DNA from: Bedellia somnulentella
Taxonomy: Eukaryota; Arthropoda; Insecta; Lepidoptera; Bedelliidae
Assembly (NCBI GenBank): GCA_963576735.1
Contig: OY755186.1
Coordinates: forward strand, 15,983,970-16,047,969
Direction of reading: 5' to 3'
Length of the DNA: 64,000 nt
Shown: piece by piece, positions 20,716 to 31,467 of the stretch
Position numbering within the stretch: the stretch's first letter is position 1
Layout of the letters: each line of letters starts with the position of its first letter
Made by a program: the position numbers and the translations under genes
The notes under the pieces: generated by a model
Databases searched by the model: none
The model's input: only the letters and a program-made list of their open reading frames with translations
Told to the model about the DNA's origin: nothing

Positions 20716-21403
20716 TATATAATGTAGGTAGTATTGAAATATTATTGATATCTAGATGGTCATTTGCTGTACTACTTAAGTAATCTTTTGATAAGTACAG
20801 TTTGTTAAATTGTTAAACTAGTTCCTGGTATTTTTGTAGTTCCTGGTATAACACAACGGTGTTTTTATTTTGTTACATTTCTTCTTTATATGAAAATTAA
20901 TGATATTTAAACTATTCGAGTTACTTAAAATGATGAATTCGCTATGTTAAGAGTGATAAAACGAAGTTAATTTATTAAAAATAGCATTTATAATGTCTTC
21001 TTTTACTTTCATGTTATTAATAAATATTGCTGCAATAAATTAGTTCCATTTCTGTTTATCTATCAGTATTTACAATATAAAATTACACCGTCAATAAACA
21101 AAATCAAGCATGTTTGGGTATTTTTTAGTAACCTTTACATTATTTCTCTAATAGGTTGTACTATATTCCAATTCGGTGGTTCATTTTCTAAATTCGCTGC
21201 CATGTACTCCAATTGGTGACCCATTTTGTCAATTCGGTGCTTTCTCAATACGGTGATTAACTTTTCTCATAAACCACTTTACGAAAACTGGTGCCAATGC
21301 CATATTTATATTAAGTATACAATATACTTCAGACTTCATTATAAAATTACTTTATAAAACCTTATTTCACTTTCAGCACCGAATTGAGAAAAACACGGGC
21401 CTT
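20716..21403. other. 3' interior of the TIR transposon
   Basis: This is AT-rich text with a cluster of CAATTCGGTG-like motifs at about 21168-21260 and 21376-21390. No coding sequence is seen. Confidence 0.5.
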
Positions 21404-21417
21404 CCGTAGAAATGCCC

Positions 21418-21795
21418 AAAAACATGTTTATAAACTGAAATTGTACAAACCATATTTTGAAAAAATGTGAATGTAAAGAGTTTCTTTGTTGCTTCTTCTC
21501 TTTACGAACACCTTCCGAACCAACGGATTAACGATTAATTTAAAACTTTGACGTTCAAAAAATGTTAGTATTTAACTTTATTTTGAAAAATAAACTTTTT
21601 TTTTTTTTGAGAACTTCTTTTTTTTTCAGTAAATTGGTGAAACAGATCTAAATGTAATCTAAGAATGTTATTAATTTAAAAGCATTAGTGCCAGGTACAT
21701 AGCACCTGCTTTTTTGAACTTATTAATACTACACTAAACATTTGATTGCACAGCAAATTAAGGAATCCTCGATAGAACCAACAATATCCGATCCA
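21418..21795. other. Spacer between transposon and LINE
   Basis: AT-rich with a T-run near 21597-21612. Nothing else is recognised. Confidence 0.4.
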
Positions 21796-22203
21796 TAGAT
21801 CTGATCTTTTTCGTAACTCCTCGACATAGAATTGGCATATTTCACCAAAATATTGCAGGCATTTTAGGTAAAAAAGATTTAACTATGACTGCAATTTTGG
21901 ACTTAGAATCTAAACAGAAAGAATCAATCGATGTATTGTGTTTTAGTGAAACTTTTATAAAACAAAATTGTATGACAAATTTACATTTGAATAATTATAA
22001 AGTTGCTACGGCATTTTGCAGAAACAATGAAAAAAGAGGTGGAACATGTATTCTTTTGAAAAACAACTTGAACTATAATACTTTGAATTGGATAAATAAC
22101 GAAGCATCCGAGAAAGAATTTGAATGTTGTGCCGTTGAAATACCCTTTATTAATCTTGTAGTGGTCTGTATATATGAAACCCCCAATTCAGATGCATCCA
22201 TAT
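21796..22203 (+). pseudogene. Jockey-like LINE, endonuclease N-terminus
   Basis: From about 21826 the frame reads HRIGIFHQNIAGILGKKDL, then DVLCFSETFI and RGGTCILLKN. This is the start of an apurinic-like endonuclease domain of a jockey/CR1-group pol, with the Asn of HQNI and the Glu of SETF as active-site residues. It ends at YETPNSDASI, where an LTR element is inserted. The rest of EN (including the GDFN block) is not recovered downstream, so a deletion accompanies the interruption. Confidence 0.83.
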
Positions 22204-22424
22204 TGTAACGTTACTTCTCACTCCTGGGATGCTGTAGCTTCCCAGAAGCCAGAAGTAACTAAGAGAAGAAAGAGAGAAAAAGGATAATGAATAATAGAAG
22301 ATATATATATCACAACATTTATTATAAATAAAAAGAAACAGTAAAACAATCCTAATAAAACCTATCAAAAACACTAAACCTATCAATATAATATAATATA
22401 AAAACTCAGCTTTAGCGTCAGCTC
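22204..22424 (-). repeat. LTR element, 3' LTR (left copy)
   Basis: About 220 bp, repeated directly at 24317-24537. On the element strand it ends GAAGTAACGTTACA at the left boundary, beside an ATAT target duplication (22200-22203). Confidence 0.88.
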
Positions 22425-22486
22425 CTGCTGCGATGGGTGGCGAATTTAACACGAAACCGAGCGCCTCCGGGCGCCTGCGTCAGGAA

Positions 22487-22690
22487 GGGTAGCTCGACGG
22501 GGTAAGGGTTGCGACTCCAGCTTTCTGACTGCGTCGACCAGGGCAGCTCAAGAGTAAGGGGCTGCGACTCCGGGAAGCTTGCGTCAACCAGGGCAGCTCA
22601 AGAGTAAGGGGCTGCGACTCTGGGAAGCTTGCGTCATCCAGGGCAGCTCAAGAATAAGGGGCTGCGATTCCAGACGGGTATAAATTGAGG
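22487..22690 (+). repeat. 50-bp GC-rich tandem repeat, about 3-4 units
   Basis: Units start at about 22538, 22588 and 22638 with CCAGGGCAGCTCAAGAGTAA, with a degenerate one before. They lie inside the LTR element next to its 3' LTR and are far richer in GC than the surroundings. Confidence 0.9.
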
Positions 22691-23433
22691 ATATATAAAG
22701 TCAGTTCAGAATATTATTTCTGACATTTTTTTCAGTTTCTTCCATAATAATGATGATGCCCCCATCGCCCCAGGAGCTGAATCCAGACTGACCTCTGCGA
22801 ACCAGCATGACTCAACTTAAAATTTTTGAAATAACCTTTTTTTTTTTTTAAAAAAAGGATAAAACTATTCCTTAAAAGAGGTAACAAAGAAAGTAGTCCA
22901 AATTACAATGAGAGATTTTTACTCATTTAGGATTATATATTAGAAAACAAAATAAAGAAAGACGATAGATTAAGAACATTATCTATCCACTTACAATATT
23001 AAACAATACATTCATATTAAATTTTAACAAAAATTTAGAAGATTAAATTAAATAAATTTAAGTCTACAACCTAACACTAGCAACCTTCTTGCAGAAAACT
23101 AATGTCAAGTAAGTAAATTAAAAAATATGAAGTAATTATCTGGCAATAAACAAGATTGTCAAAATTATTAGTTTCGAGAAAATTCTTAAACTTTTATGTC
23201 TTCGATATGACATTTACCTCTAGAACTATTTTGGTCTTCTAAGAGGTATATCAAAGGGAAAAACTTCTCACATACATAACACAAAATACATTACATACAT
23301 TCCCCTTTCCCCCGGAAAAAAAAATTTCTTAAGAATTTTTTTTCTAAATTAGGTTGAAATCCACACATTCAAAGAGAAAAACTTTCATACTTCATTCTTA
23401 CAAAAGTGAGTACTGTTCACATTCAATGACAAA

Positions 23434-23779
23434 TACTCTTCATAGGACTCAACCTATCAATGACGACAAGGCTTATTTAATGAGTTGTCAGCCGCTCATA
23501 CTAATAAATCCCTAAATAAAACTCTTCATAGGAGTCAACCTAGCAATGACGACAAGGCTTATTTAATGAGTTGTCAGCCGCTCATACTAATAAATCCCTA
23601 AGTAAAACTCTTCATAGGAGTCAACCTATCAATGACGACAAGGCTTCTTTAATGAGTTGTCAGCCGCTCATACTAATAAATCCCTAAATAAAACTATTCA
23701 TAGGAGTCAACCTATCAATGACGACAAGGCTTATTTAATGAGTTGTCAGCCGCTCATACTAATGAATCCCTAAGTAACA
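23434..23779 (+). repeat. 86-bp tandem repeat, 4 units
   Basis: Units start at 23434, 23521, 23607 and 23693, each with CTTCATAGGAGTCAACCTAT or a near variant and TTGTCAGCCGCTCATACTAA. They form part of the non-coding interior of the LTR element. Confidence 0.95.
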
Positions 23780-24302
23780 TACCTTATGTACGACAGTAAG
23801 CTACAAGGCCTAAGAAAAATAACACCTTTGAAGTGGTGTTTAAACCTTAACACAACAATGTCAAGTAACATTGAAATTAAAGAATAGTTACATAAAAAGG
23901 TAACACCTTAAGAGTGGTGTTAAAACCTTAAAGAGCATTGAAATTACTTAATTGTACATTAAGTAGAGTTAGGTAATTAATAAACCTTACACGAAATTGT
24001 TAACACATTGACATAATATAACAAAAAATAAATAAATTAAAACATCTTGACACAACCAAAACTCAAGAATAAAATAAAGATAGAATCAGCCAAAGTAGAA
24101 ATCTGCTAAGAAGGTCTGCTAGAGTGTTAGGTGTAGCCATCCTAATCCTAACCGTATAGAATAACAATAAGTCTTTATAAAAGAAGAAGACGTTAAAAAC
24201 GGGAAGAAATGTGCCAAAACCGAAATCCAAAAGAATCTTACTTGTGCAAGTATAATTTAGAATTTGGAAAAAATAATTGTTGTGATATATATAATTTTTT
24301 TT

Positions 24303-24313
24303 GTTGGGCGCCA
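24303..24313 (-). other. Primer-binding site, tRNA-Lys type
   Basis: TGGCGCCCAAC on the minus strand, three bases from the LTR end. This fixes the element's orientation. Confidence 0.75.
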
Positions 24314-24316
24314 ATT

Positions 24317-24537
24317 TGTAACGTTACTTCTCACTCCTGGGATGCTGTAGCTTCCCAGAAGCCAGAAGTAACTAAGAGAAGAAAGAGAGAAAAAGGATAA
24401 TGAATAATAGAAGATATATATATCACAACATTTATTATAAATAAAAAGAAACAGTAAAACAATCCTAATAAAACCTATCAAAAACACTAAACCTATCAAT
24501 ATAATATAATATAAAAACTCAGCTTTAGCGTCAGCTC
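24317..24537 (-). repeat. LTR element, 5' LTR (right copy)
   Basis: Its shared part is essentially identical to 22204-22424. It begins on the element strand within GAGCTGACGCTAAAGC. The exact first base is ambiguous by about four nucleotides. Confidence 0.88.
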
Positions 24538-24544
24538 ACAACGT

Positions 24545-24659
24545 TGTTGTGATATATATATCTTCTATTATTCATTATCCTTTTTTCTTTCTTTCTTCTT
24601 TTAGTTACTTCTGGCTTCTGGGAAGCTACAGCATCCCCGGAGTGAGAAGTAACGTTACA
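24545..24659 (+). repeat. Inverted LTR fragment at the right end
   Basis: It reads TTGTGATATATATATCTTCT through to AGAAGTAACGTTACA, the reverse complement of the outer 115 bp of the left LTR. A small palindrome, CAACGTTG, marks the junction with the full LTR. Confidence 0.9.
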
Positions 24660-24663
24660 ATAT

Positions 24664-26420
24664 TCTTACTCAAACTAACAAAAATATTAACTAAACTCAA
24701 TAAAGGTAAAACTAGGATATATATAAAGTTATACAAAATCTTAAAAATACTTCCGCAACCGGGTACGATCACATACCAACTTTTTTATTAAAAAAATGCG
24801 CAAAACTATTGACAGTTCCGATGACCCATATAATAAATCAGTCTTTAACAGAAGGAACTTTTCCTGAACGTCTGAAACTATCCGTAATTAAACCTCTGCA
24901 TAAATCAGGTGATGTCACGTATTAAAAAAATACAGACCAATAGCACTTATACCAGTAATCTCAAAAATATTAGAAAAAGTGATGCATGATAAATTGTGTA
25001 GTTTCTTAACAGCTCACTCCATATTGATTCCAAACCAATATGGCTTTAGGAAAGGATCGTCTACTACCTTAGCCTGTTTTAACCTGTTGAAGGATATAAC
25101 AGATTGTTTGAACTCAAAGTTACCGGTAGTTGATATGCTACTGGATATGACAAAAGCATTTGAGTTTGTTCATCATCCCACAGCATTAGAAAAACTTGAA
25201 AGATACGGTATACGTGGACAGGCTTATAAATGGTTAGAAAGCTATCTTACAAATAGAAAACAATGTGGGAAATCAGTAATATCGCAAATAAACATCTCAA
25301 TGTCTTCCAATCAGATAAGAAATCCCTTAAATGTGGCGTACCGCAAGGTAGTATCCTTGGTCCTCTTTTGTTTTTACTTTATATAAATGACCTATCGCAA
25401 GTGACAGAAAATAAATGTATTCTTTACGCTGACGATACTACCATTCTTATAAAATGCAATAATTTGAACACATTTGAAAATGACATAAATTTCACTTTAA
25501 ATAATATGATTATGTGGCTTAACAAAAATAATTTGCAATTAAATATTAATAAAACTGAATTCATACAATTCCGAACTTATAAGAGACAACCGATTAATTT
25601 AAGAATAACCTATGATGGTAAAATTATAAGAGAAGTTGAATCGACAAAATTCTTAGGATTTACTTTAGACACTTTTTGTAATTGGAAAAATCACGTAGAA
25701 AACATATGCACAAAACTAGAAAAATACTTGTTTGTCATTTATCGTATAAGGTATGTTATATCAGAGCGTGCCGCCCTTAGCTGCTATCACGGATATGTGT
25801 CCTCAGTTTTAAGGTATGGCATCATACTTTGGGGTAACTCAGTAGACTCAGATAGAGTTTTCAAGATTCAGAAAAAGTGTATCCGTATATTATGCGGTGC
25901 TGATTTTTTGGATAGCTGTGTGCCGCTTTTCAAAAAATTAAAAATATTACCCTTTCCATCGCTATAAATTTTTGAGCTCTTAATATTCACTTACAAGAAT
26001 CCGAATCTATATAACTTGAGACCGCCAAAAAACAGACCGCAACGGGGTAATCATAATGTGCAATACGAGCATTCTGCTGCAAAATGTCTGGCTATTTGTC
26101 AGCGAAATAGTTATGACATGTGTATCAAATTGTTTAATACAATTAGTGACGACATGAAAAAGTTAACATTCAATAAATTTAAAACTGTCTTATTTAATTA
26201 CTTGATTGACAACTGTATATATTCTGTTAAAGACTTCATAACAAAGTGTAATATTTGAATGTATTCTTATTAATTATCGGTTACCTATTGTCATCAATAT
26301 TTAATATTTACACGCCGCAAGGCAGAACAGGAAGAACATTTGTAAAAAAAACCTACCACCGCATATACTCTTGTTTCTTGTAAATAAAGGATTTTTATTT
26401 TATTTTTATTATTTTAATAT
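24664..26420 (+). pseudogene. Jockey-like LINE, reverse transcriptase and C-terminus
   Basis: It resumes after the LTR insertion. NQSLTEGTFPERLKLSVIKP (about 24828) and YRPIALIPVISKILEKVM lead into QYGFRKGSSTTLACFN and VDMLLDMTKAFEFVHH (motif A; the usual KAFD Asp is Glu). A frameshift near 25290 leads to CGVPQGSILGPLLFLLYIND (motif B) and YADDT at about 25430 (motif C, catalytic Asp pair intact). WLNKNNLQLNINKTEFIQF and TKFLGFTLD follow, then SSVLRYGIILWGNS. The last segment, 26016-26258, ends KDFITKCNI. The 3' UTR ends in a TTTTATTTTATTTTTATT run near 26395-26415. Several indels make it inactive. Confidence 0.87.
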
Positions 26421-26653
26421 GAAAGTACCCAAGTTTGAAAAATTCAAGTATTAAATACTCAGAGTTTCGAAATTTCAACACACAGTACAAAGCAATCATT
26501 TCGAATATTCATATATTGGAATAGCGGGCATTATAATCGATGTACTTTCGATGTATTCCCTGAGGAGAAGCAATATCGCATATGTGCTCTTTAAGAATCA
26601 TTCGATCATAACATAGTCGTTGGAGCGTTTAAAATATAGTTTATTTTTAGCGA

Positions 26654-27003
26654 CATGATAGTCCAGTGGGTAGAACACCCGCCCGAAAAACAGAAGGGCG
26701 TGAGTTCCAATCCTGGGACGGGCCTACACCAATTTGTCTTTTCTAAAGTCATATGTGTGGTTAATTTATCATGGTTGCTAACGGTGAGGGAAAACATCGT
26801 GAGGAAACCCACATGGCTGAGTTGTACTTAGTCATGTGACAGTGATAGGCCTGCCCCCTATCACGTGAGTACACTGTCTAAGCAAAACGTGGGTACCTTC
26901 TCTGGAAACTAGATGGCGCTTGCCATGTGAGTTCAGGAGTATTGGTACCTCTGCCAACCCCTTCGGGGATAAACGGCGTGAACGTTTATGTTATGTTATG
27001 TTT
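26654..27003 (+). mobile_element. Family B SINE, variant subfamily (B2)
   Basis: The head differs from the common form: after AGAACACCCGCCCGAAAAAC comes GGGCGTGAGTTCCAATCC. The 3' half carries ACTAGATGGCGCTTGCCATG instead of the ACCAGGTGACAAAGTC block. Central body and 3' end (CCCCTTCGGGGATAAACGGC) are shared. The only close relative is at 59017. Confidence 0.9.
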
Positions 27004-27020
27004 ATTTTTAGAATATAAAT

Positions 27021-27255
27021 TGCCGTGCGGTGTCGGCTTATAATAACACTACCCCTTTCCACCCGTGGGTGATCGTAAGAGGCGACTAAGGGTATAGGGG
27101 CTTTTTAAGTGGTTTTTGGGCGATGCGGTTGGAGACCCGTCACCAAGTACATTTATTATGACCATCTTTTCCCCAATCAACTTCCAAAAGTGGCTAAGGA
27201 ATTTCTCATTCCAAAGCTCTGGCTACCCCGTTAAGGGATTTATAGCCGTGAGTTA
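27021..27255 (+). mobile_element. Family A SINE
   Basis: It starts GCCGTGCGGTGTCGGC. It belongs to the GTTAAGGGATTTATAGCC subfamily and is almost tail-less. Confidence 0.9.
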
Positions 27256-27515
27256 CAGGTAAAGTAAAGTGACAGGTAGCGTGACGTATATCAGAGCGAT
27301 TTTGTCACCTGAGAAGTGAAATTCTGATGATGATTTTTGTGAATCAGTTTCTCACTTCTGATATGGGATATTAAACCAGCTGCATGCTACAGGGATGGGG
27401 CAGGAACGGTTCCAGCCTTCAAAAATAGTTATGGATATTATCATTAGGCCTTCAACATCTTGTCAGATGATTTAAGCAGCGCATAGGCGCTATAAATTGT
27501 CAGCCTCTTTTGCAA

Positions 27516-27738
27516 ACCAGACCCCATCCCAAGCGCGGATCCTACCATATGGGGAAGATGGGTGTGCCCACAAACCAAATCGATCTACGGTCTATCGTGT
27601 ATACGAGAGGCACAGATTAGTATCATATCAGCTTTAGCATCAATAGGCCATAAAAGAGTGAGGTCGTAGGTCGATTAGGTTTGTGGGCACGCCCATCTTG
27701 CCCATATGGTAGGATCCGCGCTTTGGATGGGGTCTGGT
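27516..27738. repeat. Hairpin: 74-bp arms, 75-bp loop
   Basis: The left arm (27516-27589, ACCAGACCCCATCCCAAGCG) pairs with the right arm (27665-27738) with few mismatches. Each arm contains CCTACCATATGG. Nothing coding is present. Confidence 0.9.
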
Positions 27739-27799
27739 GATGTATTCCTAATCAAATATAAATATAAAATATAAAAGACATATTATGACACAGATTAAA

Positions 27800-28050
27800 T
27801 TAGCTGCGTGTAGTGTCGGCTTAGAATAGCACTACCCCATTTCTTCCGGTGGGTGTACGTAAGAGGCGACTAACGGTATTCGGGGCTTTTAAGGGATTTT
27901 TGGGCGATGCGATTGGAGACCTATCACCAACAACCTTTATTTTACCATCTTTTCCCCACACAAGTTTCTAAAAGTGGCTGAGGAATTTCTAACTCCTTAG
28001 CTCTGGCTACCCCTTCTAGGGACTTATAGCTGTGAGTATATGTATGTATG
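27800..28050 (+). mobile_element. Family A SINE, full length
   Basis: GCTGCGTGTAGTGTCGGC start; tail TATGTATGTATG. Confidence 0.92.
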
Positions 28051-28109
28051 TAAATTAGCCGCGAAGTACGTTCAACTTAATGACCAGAGTTTTTTGAGAT
28101 ACTAACTCA

Positions 28110-28210
28110 ACGTATCTTGCAAAAGTGGCTGAGGATTTTTTTATTCCGAAGCACTGGAACTGCGACTGCCACTTCTAGGAATTTATAGCCGTAAGTATAT
28201 GTATGTATGA
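28110..28210 (+). mobile_element. Family A SINE, 3' fragment
   Basis: Only the final 100 bp remain, from CAAAAGTGGCTGAGG to the TATG tail. It is 60 bp from the preceding copy in the same orientation. Confidence 0.8.
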
Positions 28211-28312
28211 ATTTTCTCTTGAGCTCCGTCCCGAAACAGATTCATCTCTACGATACTAACACAAATACTTTCTATGTACGAAACTAAATAACATTGAATA
28301 AAGGTAAAAAAT

Positions 28313-28562
28313 ACATACTTACATACATATACTCACGGCTATAAAGCCCTAGAAGGGGTAGCCAGAGCTTCGGAATAAGAAATCCCTCAGCCCCTTTTGG
28401 AAGTTGAGTGGGGAAAAGATGGTAAAATAAAGGTTGTTGGTGATAGGTCTCCAACCGCATCGCCCAAAAATCCATTAAAAAGCCCCAATATCCTTAGTCG
28501 CCTCTTACGTACACCCACCGGAAGAAATGGGGTAGTGCTATTCTAAGCCGACACTACACAGC
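28313..28562 (-). mobile_element. Family A SINE, full length
   Basis: The tail is (CATA)n at 28313-28330. It ends GCCGACACTACACAGC, 36 bp from the signal-peptide exon. Confidence 0.92.
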
Positions 28563-28598
28563 AATGTTCGTGTTTTTAGTAATGTAAAAAATACTTAC

Positions 28599-28701
28599 GC
28601 TCATATTCTATTCCAACCTTATAATTAAAGGTAGCAAACTCCATAGGATAACACACGAAATACGGGACACACAAAATAACTAAAAAGAAAACTTTCAACA
28701 T
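28599..28701 (-). CDS. First coding exon of an unidentified secreted protein
   Basis: On the minus strand an ATG at 28701 opens 34 codons, then a strong GTAAGTAT donor. The peptide starts MLKVFFLVILCVPYFVCYP, a classical signal peptide (Lys near the start, hydrophobic core, small or polar residues before the likely cleavage). Then comes MEFATFNYKVGIEYE. The exon ends in phase 1, as do the TIL exons upstream in the window, but those are on the other strand. No downstream exon was found on the minus strand to the left. The mature part has no motif I recognise. Open frame, signal peptide and consensus donor together make it likely real. Confidence 0.6.
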
Positions 28702-29691
28702 TTTTACGTTCCTATTTGAAAACTAGCTTCAAATAACCTTATCCTTTGAAAACCGAGTAGCAAAATGACTACAAATTTGTCAAATTCCTACCCATTTTCT
28801 GTATATTTCTCAGATCTTATCACTGTAAAATATACTTTAAATCTGAAACCGTAAAATTCAGTTTCAATTGCAATGTAAAAGATACTAGTTTCGGGACGGA
28901 ATAAGCCAATTTAAACCCTAACGGTGAACAGATAAGGAGTTTTGAGATGAGTTTAGAAAGTAGTATAGATAAGTATCAAGTTTTGTTTTTGATAATGTTA
29001 TCGATAAAATTGGTAGGTATCGAAATTTTGCAATAGACATATCTTTATCTGCAGAGATGATTACACTTCTTGATCATATGATTACATTTACTTGTTTGTA
29101 ATACTGACATATATACCAGTTTTTCTATCAACTAAGATTCGTTTGCCAAATCATGATAAACGAAAAACCTTGTGCTGGATGACAATGTCACTGAATGCCA
29201 GAAATACATCATCTTGCTTCTTCACTACAAAGTACATAACCTGTATAATTTTGTTTGCTGTAATTGAAAATATCAAATATCACATAGAAAAATCTTCATT
29301 AGTGAAAAAGTGCTTTCCCCGTGTACAATTTTCATAACGTATTTGTCTTTTCGCGTCTCAATTTCTCAGTCGAGCTTTTAGGAGACGCGGAGTCTTTCCT
29401 CGGTGAGCCCTTAGTCCGACATATTAACATTATACCCTCTTAATGGCAGTTTTGCTCATGCCTATCTGCAATGCCTACATATTTGTTTTCGGAAAAGTTC
29501 CTTCGAATTCGCCTCTTTACGGCCTTAATCATAGCTGGATATAACATTTGATTGGTAGCATTTATGCTACCAATTAAGTATTATATGTATCATTGGTGGA
29601 AGAGTTGCAATAGATGATTTATTTTGCAAGTGTGTCTTTAAAAGTAAGGGAATAAAGGCAGACTGGGAGTGGATGATTGGTTCCTTTTCTA
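28702..29691. other. Unassigned region, possibly promoter-proximal to the minus-strand exon
   Basis: No SINE or LINE pieces were recognised for almost 1 kb, which is unusual here. A plus-strand frame at 29092-29337 is not supported by any motif. Confidence 0.35.
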
Positions 29692-29943
29692 ACATACATG
29701 TATACTCGTACAAATACTCACGGCCATAAATCCAAAAAAGGGGTAGCCAGAGCTTGAGAGCCAGAAATTCCTCAGCCACATTTGGAAGTTGATAGGCGAC
29801 AAGATGGTAGAAATAAAGTATCGTTGGTGATGGGTCCTTAATCGCATGGCCTAAAAACCACTTAAAAAGCTCCATACCCAGCCACTTACTACACCTGTGG
29901 GCAAAAAGGGGTAGTGATATTCTAAGCTGGCACTACACGGCAA
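29692..29943 (-). mobile_element. Family A SINE, diverged subfamily
   Basis: It carries GATAGGCGACAAGATGG and the CCAAAAAAGGGG form of the 3' module. Confidence 0.9.
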
Positions 29944-30811
29944 CATTCCATCTAAAACTTTTCTGTACCCTTGATGATGCAATAAATAAATCTCAAAGTC
30001 ATTTTTTTTTGTATTTTTATTAACAGTATACAGCGGTACAGCGCGATTGCCGCAACGTTTCAATGCCTCCACTCAACTTTTAAAGGAAAACGAATCATTA
30101 GACGTTTCTTAATTTTAAATTCATTAATTAATTTAGAAGAAGAAAATTATTTATTTGGTATACAATAAGAAACACAGAGTAAATTTACAATAAAAAAGAA
30201 TGCACCAAAAAGGCACCAACTCAGCATGTGTATGAGAAAGTCAAACAACTTGGTTGATGAATTTCTCATACGCTGGTTTTCAGTTAGCGCCATAAGTAAA
30301 ACTAATATTACAACTTAATATAAATAAGTTAAACTAACAAAAATAATAAAACAACAAAAAGAAAAATACTAACAGACATACAAAAAAAAGATAAAAGAAA
30401 TATAGTTTTTTAAATTTTTTCTTTATATAAATGAATTTAATATATATTATATAACTACTTTCATACGGCATAACCTCATAAATAATTACAAACAAATATA
30501 GTCCTTTCTCTTAAGAAACTAAATATTTTGTGCTATATATAAACTAAATAAAAATAAAAAAAGTAAAAAGGAAAAAATATATATAATATAAATACATATA
30601 TAAATACACGTCCTATACATATATGTTTGATATATATTAATTGTATAGGTGTGTGTGAATGTTGTGATGGGATAAGAGTTATCTACTTTTAATGTAGCAA
30701 GTTAAAACAAGTGCACTCGTTTCGTTCAAACCTAGAACAATACTCACGGTTTTGATTTTAAAAAGGGGATCATGTTTGATGAGATGGTTGATATTTATTT
30801 CTTTATTTTTT
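29944..30811. other. AT-rich region, no gene recognised
   Basis: It contains ATGAGAAAGTCAAACAACTT, then TTTCTCATACGC text near 30230-30270. It could be the 3' UTR of a decayed LINE on the minus strand, but there is no ORF to support this. Confidence 0.35.
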
Positions 30812-31065
30812 TAGCTGTGTAGTGTCGGCTCAGAATAGCACTACCCCATTTCTTCCGGTATGTGTACGTAAGAGGCGACTAACGGTATTGGGGCTTTTAA
30901 GGGATTTTTGGGCGATGCGGTTGGAGACCCTTCACCAACAACCTTTATTTTTACCATCTTTTCCCCACTATCATTGCCAAAGGTGGCTGAGGAATTTCTA
31001 ATTCCTTAGCTCTGGCTACCCCTTCTAGGGATTTACAGCCGTGAGTATATGTTTGTATGTATGTT
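30812..31065 (+). mobile_element. Family A SINE, full length
   Basis: Begins GCTGTGTAGTGTCGGCTCAG; ends TATGTTTGTATGTATG. Confidence 0.92.
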
Positions 31066-31224
31066 ATTTATATGCATCACACTACAGACATGAAACATTA
31101 CTTGATAAGTAACATGCTGAAGATCTTATATTCTAGTAACAATGTCCTTGATTGTGTGTTGACAACATTTTTTTAAATTATTGCGTGTAAACGTCTTCTC
31201 TTAAATATGTATAGAATACACACG

Positions 31225-31465
31225 TGCCGTGTAGTGTCGGCTTAGAATAACACTACCCCATTTCTACCCGTGGGTGATCGTAAGAGGCGACTAAGGGTAT
31301 AGGGGTTTCTTAAGTGATTTTTGGGCGATGTGGTTGGAGACCCGTCACCATAATCATTTATTTATTATTATCAACTTTTCCCCAATCAACTTCCAAAAGT
31401 GGCTGAGGAATTTCTCATGCCAAAGCTCTGGCTACCCCATTAAGGGATTTATAGCCGTGATTATG
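31225..31465 (+). mobile_element. Family A SINE
   Basis: CCCCATTAAGGGATTTATAG subfamily, running directly into the next copy. Confidence 0.9.
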
Positions 31466-31467
31466 TA

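Larger units (their letters stand above)
17878..21417 (+). mobile_element. 3.5-kb TIR DNA transposon (unassigned superfamily)
   Basis: The two ends are exact 14-bp inverted repeats: GGGCATTTCTACGG at 17878-17891 and its complement at 21404-21417. AAAA flanks both ends and may be a 4-bp target duplication. Inside are a decayed plus-strand transposase (20064-20715), a minus-strand Cys-rich gene fragment (18660-19100) between long inverted repeats, and at least eight copies of a CAATTCGGTG-like motif in both directions near 19612-20025 and 21168-21390. I could not name the superfamily. It could be a composite of nested elements rather than one. Confidence 0.68.
22204..24659 (-). mobile_element. 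Non-autonomous LTR retroelement with both ends identical (rearranged)
   Basis: Two direct LTRs of about 220 bp flank 1.9 kb of non-coding interior. On the minus strand the right LTR is followed, after 3 nt, by the 11-nt TGGCGCCCAAC (24303-24313). That matches the 3' end of insect tRNA-Lys and is therefore a primer-binding site. No gag or pol is visible. Beyond the right LTR is an inverted 115-bp LTR piece (24545-24659), so both outer ends are the same LTR terminus, ACGTTACA. ATAT flanks the whole unit (22200-22203 and 24660-24663). It interrupts a jockey-like LINE. Confidence 0.82.

Noticed and set aside
22150..24791. Hydrophobic ORFs repeated at 22150-22452, 24257-24499 and 24549-24791
   Set aside because: They are translations of the same LTR sequence and its inverted fragment, not genes.
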